In this document: positions 60,101 through 64,000 of the stretch, in pieces
Numbering within the stretch: position 1 is the first letter of the stretch
Layout of the letters: the number at the start of each line of letters is the position of its first letter
Source of the DNA: Phycisphaerales bacterium Planc_01
GTDB taxonomy: Bacteria > Planctomycetota > Phycisphaerae > Sedimentisphaerales > Anaerobacaceae
Assembly: GCA_001603075.1 (NCBI GenBank)
Contig: LVBB01000048.1
Span: forward strand, 1 to 64,000
Direction of reading: 5' to 3'
Length of the DNA: 64,000 nt
Made by a program: the position numbers and the translations under genes
Notes under the pieces: model-generated
What the model was told of the DNA's origin: nothing
What the model saw: the letters and a program-made list of their open reading frames with translations, nothing else
Databases searched by the model: none

Positions 60101-61083
60101 CGTTGACGCTTGAGCCGGGAGCGGCCGTCAAATTCGCGGGTCGTTTCGGACTGACGGTGGGCCGCGACGCGACGCTGCGCGCCGTGGGCGTCGAGAGCAA
60201 CCCCATCGTGTTCAGCGCGATCGACACCAGCGAAGGCTGGCTTGGCATTCGATTCGTCAGCTCCGGCGACGACGACGTACTGCAGCACTGTCGTTTTCAG
60301 TATGCCAGCAAACCGTACGCGGGGGCGGCCGAGTTCGCCGATCTGGTCGGCGGAGCGGTGCTGTGCTGCAAGGCGCACGATCCGGTCACCCGGACTGTGG
60401 TGGCCGGTCCCGCCTCGAGCCCGACGATCGACCGTTGCGTCTTCTCCGACAACCATGCCGTCAGTGGCGGCGCGATCGCCTGTCACGATGGCTCTGAGGC
60501 CGTGATTACGAACAACACCATCGTCGACAACACCGCCGACTGGGACGGCGGCGGCCTCCACATCTACGCCGCTGCGCCGACCGTCTCCAACAACGTCATC
60601 GCTCGGAATTCCGCCTACTGGGGCGGCGGCCTCTATTGCCTGAACTCCGTTCCGCTGATCGTCAACAACTCCGTCGTCCGCAACCGACCCAACGGATTGC
60701 ACCTGGATTCGACGGGGGGGCCGGACAGGCAGGCATCGATTCGGAACAACATCGTTTGGGAGAACGAGATGTATGTCGAGCCGGGCGTCTCGGCCGGGGC
60801 GTATGACATTCGTTTCAACAATGTCCAGGGAGGCCGGCCTGGAGAGGGCAATATCGAGGTCGATCCGCTCTTCGCGGATTCGAACAGGGGCGATTACCAC
60901 CTCAAATCGACGGCCGGACGCTGGGATGCGCAGGCCGGCGCCTGGGTGATTGACGAGGTAACGAGCCCGTGCGTCGATGCGGGCAGCCCGGCGGATGCGG
61001 CCCGAGACGAGCCCTACCCGAACGGAAACCGGGTCAACATGGGGGCTTATGGAGGAACCGGACAGGCCAGCAAGTCCCCCTGA
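57151..61083 (+). CDS. exported C10-family cysteine protease with ASH and beta-helix domains
   Basis: The 1,310-residue protein has a signal peptide and a propeptide-like region (to about 185). A streptopain (C10) domain follows with Cys216 in YVGCVATAMAQ and His363 in GHAIVCDGYN, and HLNFGWG after it. Two ASH (abnormal-spindle-like, Ig-type) domains at about 424-530 and 847-950 (ALTLSLKNTGSG; LTVKMANTGKV) alternate with two right-handed beta-helix regions. The helices carry rungs such as NNTIVDNTADWDGGG. C10 proteases in host-associated bacteria degrade host proteins; here the partner is an environmental polymer or prey, by inference. GGGAG precedes the ATG. Confidence 0.88.
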   Translation: MNHAVHRRAAVVLWVLVGLLRCPTLRADMVGPEQARTATSAFLRARGFRSTQASPWMSASPKTATTVETDVSDLQAICDADGTVLAYVIDLEPRGFVVTSADTDIAPIVAYSLRSAFADWADVRHPLHCLLTQDMRRRLAARDDLDPSNAAQNNAQWNLYSEPRTATAQGQPFQQWPPEGSTSTGGWLETAWHQDAPYNAFCPLDPVDGLRSYVGCVATAMAQVLHYHRQCNAIFNTDDSYTMVNGIDVDADHVRYDFPSFSELNALLATVRLKYGTQAALDDADLAALNFACGIASRMDYSSEGSGAAAYDMYKGMIEAFGFHSAVLVGDLSEQTVSLLHENLSNRLPAILGIHSPDGMAGHAIVCDGYNTDGEYHLNFGWGRFYPDRIADAWYRLPVGIPASLNAISAVLVDVRPKAADIEIKPTALSFRGIPGQTSEALTLSLKNTGSGVLSIDSIESPDGFVISRTDSQYSDRIGSFQVAQPGQEVAIRVRFSPTSAGAYYGMLAIRYHGGQVKFVPLDGAATSGGTPIEPGGVSGTWSEAGSPYSVLGDIHVTQGRELVVEPGVRVVFMGPYSLTIGQGARLRARGTATRPVEFTAGNRQRGWEGLRFVASGDDDVLSHCLITHAKKAAAGVISAADEGNNPFGGAVCCHESSPTISHCKIVNNTCDRAGGIYCYRSSAVISNTLVANNTSIGGVPQSGGICCDRGSAVSIDNCTIVHNAPGGVFSESEYGTEVTNTIVWGNAEYQILTYESEVAVSFSNVQGGYQGRENIDSHPCFIDPSVAAGADYDGLAANWALQLCSPCINGGSEDAAGTADLAGNTRVFSGVIDMGAYENQLELPLIATRPAGMLEFGCVTAGDENVLTVKMANTGKVSFEISSLSLSDARGVFSLLDPISHHTLSPGQSVEARVRFAPDRERVYSGLLHVTSTSSNVPYRRIGLHAVGGAGTLVSGGPVSGVWTKANGPYIVAGDIEVPRGQTLTLEPGAAVKFAGRFGLTVGRDATLRAVGVESNPIVFSAIDTSEGWLGIRFVSSGDDDVLQHCRFQYASKPYAGAAEFADLVGGAVLCCKAHDPVTRTVVAGPASSPTIDRCVFSDNHAVSGGAIACHDGSEAVITNNTIVDNTADWDGGGLHIYAAAPTVSNNVIARNSAYWGGGLYCLNSVPLIVNNSVVRNRPNGLHLDSTGGPDRQASIRNNIVWENEMYVEPGVSAGAYDIRFNNVQGGRPGEGNIEVDPLFADSNRGDYHLKSTAGRWDAQAGAWVIDEVTSPCVDAGSPADAARDEPYPNGNRVNMGAYGGTGQASKSP

Positions 61084-61115
61084 AACCGAACGGACGAAAA
61101 TGTCCGGCCGCAGGG

Positions 61116-61142
61116 GGGGAAAAAGACACCAAGTTTTTCCCC
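61116..61142 (+). terminator. terminator-like hairpin after the C10 protease gene
   Basis: GGGGAAAAA (61116-61124) pairs with TTTTTCCCC (61134-61142) about 30 bp past the stop. The T-stretch is inside the stem rather than after it. It lies just before the next promoter. Confidence 0.5.
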
Positions 61143-61148
61143 GGAGGC

Positions 61149-61176
61149 TTGACATCGGGTGGGGGGCTGCTATAGT
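61149..61176 (+). promoter_or_regulatory. sigma-70 promoter for the DUF5648 gene
   Basis: TTGACA (61149-61154), a 16-bp spacer and TATAGT (61171-61176), a near-consensus promoter. Confidence 0.75.
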
Positions 61177-61181
61177 GGATA

Positions 61182-61445
61182 TTGAGCGGTCAAGGACTGC
61201 TATAGCTGCCATGGAAGCGGCAATTGTCCCAACAAGGGTGTTGATCTCGGCTCGGCTGGTCTGTTCGTGTGCTGTGATACAGATTCCGCGTCGATCCGAT
61301 CGAGGTTGGATCGGGAGGTGATCTCGCCCGTTCGGACGCGACCTTTCGGAACGGATTCCCTTGAGTACCGTGTGCAGATGGCCGCGTTGCGCGGCCGGTC
61401 TGCGTCGTCAGGAATGGCAAGCACCCTAATTGAAGGAGAAGGGGG
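61182..61445 (+). other. long untranslated leader of the DUF5648 gene
   Basis: About 265 nt separate the predicted start site from the ATG. Several short inverted repeats are visible (CGATCC...GGATCG near 61296-61316; GGCCGCG-TTG-CGCGGCC near 61380-61397), but I recognise no riboswitch class. Such a long leader may carry post-transcriptional control. With the upstream hairpin it makes 61084-61445 gene-free. Confidence 0.4.
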
Positions 61446-62669
61446 ATGAAAACGATGACACGTAATGCACGTCTTTGTGTGCTCACTCTGGGGGTCGCTT
61501 GTGCTGCCTTGGTGTGTTGTACCAACGCGTATGCGAACGGCACGACCATTATCGTCAGCGATGGCACGACCGGTTCGCTGAATCAGATCGCCCTGAAGGA
61601 CACCTTTGACGACAACCAGCGAGCCCCGCTCTGGAAGGAGTTGTTCGAAGATCCCAACAACGTTCGCGTCGTTGAGGCGAACAAGCGACTCGAGCTTCGG
61701 ACCTCGGCGCTGGCGACCGGCGGATTCGCAGGATTTCTGTCCAATGCCTGGCGACTGGACCCGCGATACGATTTCGCGATGAAGGTCGACTTCCACTACG
61801 ACCTGTACACTCTCAATGAAGAGGGGAGCATCGGGATCGGCCTGACGCCCAGTGCAGAGAACCCGTTCTCTCGCCGCGTCGAGCTCAGTGTGGGATGCGT
61901 CGAGAACTTCCGAAGCTATCGCTACGAACGGGTCAACGGGTATGCCACTCAGGCGGGATATTTCCAGCGATGGGAGAACGACGGGACATTGTACGTCTCC
62001 TACGATTCGCAGTACGACGTTCTCTATCTGAGTCTCACCGGCTATGGTCCCGAGCAAGCGTGGGCCACGTTCGACGGGTTGCTGCGAGGGACATGGGGTG
62101 CGCGGCCCTTGTATGTATACCTCGGCGGCCGATCGACCGGTCTGGCCATCACATCGGGTCGTGCCTATCTGGACAACATCGTGGTGGAGGCGGGCAAGAT
62201 CATCGAGGCGTCGCTGAAGACCGTCTATCGCTTCTGGTCCCCGGTGAACAAGGCGCACTTCTTTACGATCAGCGAAGCGGAGAAGAACAGTCTCGTCAAC
62301 GAGTACTCCGATGTGTGGAAGCTCGAGGGCACCATGCTTCGCGCCTTCCCCGACACCTCGGATCCGAACTGTCGGCCGGTGTATCGCTTCTGGTCGGACC
62401 AGACCATGTCGCACCTGTATACGCTCAGCGAGAAGGAGGCGGCCAAGCTCATCAACGAGCAGTCCTTCATTTGGACGTACCAGGGCGTCGCGTTCTATGC
62501 CTATCCACCCGGGAAGCAGCCTTCGTGGGCTCTTCCGGTGTATCGCTTCTGGTCGCGCAGTGCGGCCGTGCATTTCTACACCCCGAGCGAAACCGAAGTG
62601 GCGAGGCTCCGCCAGTTCCCGAGCGACGTTTGGTATTACGAGGGCATTGCCTGGTACGCCGTTCCGTAG
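61446..62669 (+). CDS. exported protein with three DUF5648 repeats
   Basis: The 407-residue product has a signal peptide (cleavage near NAYAN). A jelly-roll-like region follows (about 45-250, with AMKVDFHYDL and RAYLDNIVVEAG). Three DUF5648-type repeats occupy about 258-407, each starting VYRFWS and containing a HF(F/Y)T or HLYT segment, then a WxxEGxxxxA-like strand. The repeat is found in extracellular proteins of many bacteria and its function is unknown. GAAGGAG precedes the ATG. The gene has its own promoter with a long leader. Confidence 0.85.
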   Translation: MKTMTRNARLCVLTLGVACAALVCCTNAYANGTTIIVSDGTTGSLNQIALKDTFDDNQRAPLWKELFEDPNNVRVVEANKRLELRTSALATGGFAGFLSNAWRLDPRYDFAMKVDFHYDLYTLNEEGSIGIGLTPSAENPFSRRVELSVGCVENFRSYRYERVNGYATQAGYFQRWENDGTLYVSYDSQYDVLYLSLTGYGPEQAWATFDGLLRGTWGARPLYVYLGGRSTGLAITSGRAYLDNIVVEAGKIIEASLKTVYRFWSPVNKAHFFTISEAEKNSLVNEYSDVWKLEGTMLRAFPDTSDPNCRPVYRFWSDQTMSHLYTLSEKEAAKLINEQSFIWTYQGVAFYAYPPGKQPSWALPVYRFWSRSAAVHFYTPSETEVARLRQFPSDVWYYEGIAWYAVP

Positions 62670-62715
62670 CCTGCGCGTCTGGCCACGGTCGCACCGCTCT
62701 TGGGGATCTGCAGAT

Positions 62716-62732
62716 CGGCCGATCATCGGCCG
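62716..62732. terminator. short hairpin after the DUF5648 gene
   Basis: CGGCCGA-TCA-TCGGCCG (62716-62732) is a tight hairpin about 45 bp past the stop, next to the 12-bp palindrome GATCTGCAGATC (62705-62716). There is no T-tract, so terminator function is uncertain. Confidence 0.35.
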
Positions 62733-62847
62733 GGCCCGGTGTCGGTCTCGGTTCGGCGTGACCGGAGAATCTCCCGTGGGACCGCCAAGTCTTCTGGCCT
62801 TCACCGTTCTCGCCTGGGGCAGATTGGGGGATCGGCTAACAATCGCC

Positions 62848-62876
62848 TTGAGCGCGCGGCGGGTCTTTGGTAGAGT
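62848..62876 (+). promoter_or_regulatory. sigma-70 promoter for purD
   Basis: TTGAGC (62848-62853), a 17-bp spacer and TAGAGT (62871-62876), with a leader of about 80 nt. Confidence 0.55.
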
Positions 62877-62964
62877 GAACCACCATGATCGGCCGGGGCG
62901 GGCGACAGGCAGCATGCTCGACCACGATTGCCGCCGGATTCAGGATGACAGTTGAGGTAAGACG

Positions 62965-64000
62965 ATGGATGTACTGCTGGTCGGCAGCGGGGGACGCGAA
63001 CACGCGATCGCCTGGAAGCTCAAGCAATCCAGGCAACTCGGCAAACTCTACATTGCGCCGGGCAATGCCGGGACGGCCCTCTGCGGCCAGAATGTTGCGA
63101 TCGAAGACAACGACATTGCCGCCTTGGTGGATTTTGCCCGGACGCAGAAGATCGGTCTGGTCGTCGTTGGGCCGGAAGATCCGCTGGCGTGCGGGATCGT
63201 CGATGCGATGGAGGCGGCCGGCATCAAGGCATTCGGTCCGAGCGGTGCGGCGGCGCAATTGGAGGCCGACAAGGCCTTCTCCAAGCAGATGATGCGTGCC
63301 AGTGCGGTGAGCACGGCCGAATCGCGCGTCTTCGATCGTTTCAGCGATGCCAAGGCGTACATTGCCAGCCGGGACGAGCCCGTGGTGATCAAGGCGGCGG
63401 GGCTGGCCAAAGGCAAAGGCGTCATCGTGTGCGACGAGCCGTCCGACGGCATCCTGGCGGCCGAGCGGATCATGGTGGACCGGATCTTCGGCGCCGCCGG
63501 CGACCGGGTGATCGTGGAAGACAAACTGCTGGGGGAAGAAGCGTCGATCCTGGCCTTCGTGGACGGGCGCAACATCTATCTGATGGAATCGTCGCAGGAC
63601 CACAAGCCGATCGGCGACGGCGACACGGGACCCAACACCGGTGGGATGGGGGCCTACAGCCCCGCGCCGGTGGTCACCGATGAGATGATGAGCCGGATCT
63701 CGCGCGAGATCCTCGTGCCGATCGTGGATGCGATGAATCGAAACGGCACGCCGTACAGGGGGGTTCTCTACGCCGGGCTCATGATGACCAGCGGGGGACC
63801 CCGCGTTCTCGAATTCAACGTGCGCTTCGGCGACCCGGAAACACAGCCGATTCTGATGAGGCTCCAGAGCGATTTGCTGGAAGTGTTCCTGGCGGTCTGT
63901 GACGGGCGGCTGGACCAGATCCGTCTCCAGTGGGACCCGCGTCCGGCCGTGTGCGTTGTCATGGCCTCGGGGGGGTATCCCGACGCCTACGAGAAGGGCA
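62965..64000 (+). CDS. purD: phosphoribosylamine-glycine ligase (GAR synthetase), 3' end outside the window
   Basis: This is the first 345 codons of an enzyme normally about 425 residues long. It catalyses the second step of de novo purine synthesis: phosphoribosylamine + glycine + ATP to GAR. It shows the N-terminal VLLVGSGGREHAIAWKL, IAPGNAGT, VVGPEDPLACG, the ATP-grasp core (VVIKAAGLAKGKGV, EASILAFVDG, QDHKPIGDGDTGPNTGGMGAYSPAP) and LEFNVRFGDPETQ. GAGGTAA precedes ATG 62965. No other pur gene is visible upstream. Confidence 0.95.
   Translation, partial: MDVLLVGSGGREHAIAWKLKQSRQLGKLYIAPGNAGTALCGQNVAIEDNDIAALVDFARTQKIGLVVVGPEDPLACGIVDAMEAAGIKAFGPSGAAAQLEADKAFSKQMMRASAVSTAESRVFDRFSDAKAYIASRDEPVVIKAAGLAKGKGVIVCDEPSDGILAAERIMVDRIFGAAGDRVIVEDKLLGEEASILAFVDGRNIYLMESSQDHKPIGDGDTGPNTGGMGAYSPAPVVTDEMMSRISREILVPIVDAMNRNGTPYRGVLYAGLMMTSGGPRVLEFNVRFGDPETQPILMRLQSDLLEVFLAVCDGRLDQIRLQWDPRPAVCVVMASGGYPDAYEKG

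Noticed and set aside
61182-61445. Riboswitch in the DUF5648 leader
   Set aside because: No conserved core of any riboswitch class could be recognised; kept only as a long leader.
1-64000. tRNA, rRNA, insertion sequences, prophage
   Set aside because: No cloverleaf, rRNA signature, transposase, integrase or phage structural gene was recognised by reading; a covariance search would be needed to exclude a tRNA formally.

Overview
The window looks like a piece of chromosome from a Planctomycetota bacterium, most likely of the class Phycisphaerae. The reasons are high GC, a Gram-negative envelope (a Kdo transferase WaaA and a predicted outer-membrane barrel), many very large exported multidomain proteins (LamG, DUF11, CotH/lamin-tail/PA14, right-handed beta-helix), an H-X9-DG prepilin-like protein, a Tat-exported Gfo/Idh/MocA protein, and glycosidases interspersed with proteins of unknown function. 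The lineage is inferred from gene content, not from a marker gene. I recognised no rRNA, tRNA, CRISPR array, transposase or prophage. About 38 genes cover nearly all of the sequence, and sigma-70-type promoters (TTGACA-like, 16-18 bp spacer, TATRRT-like) can be picked out in front of many transcription units.

Layout. 140-1480: Tat-exported oxidoreductase. 1505-13284 (minus): outer-membrane barrel protein, DUF11 repeat/propeller protein, tandem metallo-beta-lactamase-fold protein, LamG/discoidin protein, and a coiled-coil protein with an internal duplication. 13500-18289 (plus): a compact operon of a glutamate/dicarboxylate symporter, a C69-M19 double dipeptidase and a lipoprotein gamma-glutamyl hydrolase. 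18416-22165: a small unknown protein, a prepilin-like protein, a short GspE/PilB-like ATPase, a PilZ protein and a small membrane protein. 22311-24518: threonine aldolase converging on NagA.

24744-31391 (plus): exported amidohydrolase, PQQ-type propeller, GH97 glycosidase and an esterase/beta-helix fusion. 31435-32280 (minus): two small unknown genes, each flanked by hairpins. 32686-39607 (minus): sialidase-like protein, SlyD-type isomerase, SGNH hydrolase, GH106-like glycosidase and a beta-CASP ribonuclease-like protein at the promoter-proximal end. Together these resemble two facing carbohydrate-degradation loci without SusC/SusD. 39905-45430: a giant CotH/lamin-tail/PA14 exported protein.

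45717-48023: unknown protein, lipoprotein and homocysteine methyltransferase, converging on waaA (48052-49365). 49654-50007: a cysteine-rich CP-repeat protein. 50370-51410: AsnA. 51504-54260 (minus): a long coiled-coil lipoprotein with 53-residue tandem repeats. 54711-61083: two exported proteases (an S1 protease with P-domain-like and PPC domains, and a C10 protease with ASH and beta-helix domains). 61446-62669: a DUF5648 protein. 62965-64000: the 5' part of purD, running off the window.

The most interesting items are the glutamyl-peptide scavenging operon with its double-dipeptidase fusion, the esterase/beta-helix fusion, the CP-repeat protein, the 53-residue repeat lipoprotein and a set of dissimilar intergenic palindromes.
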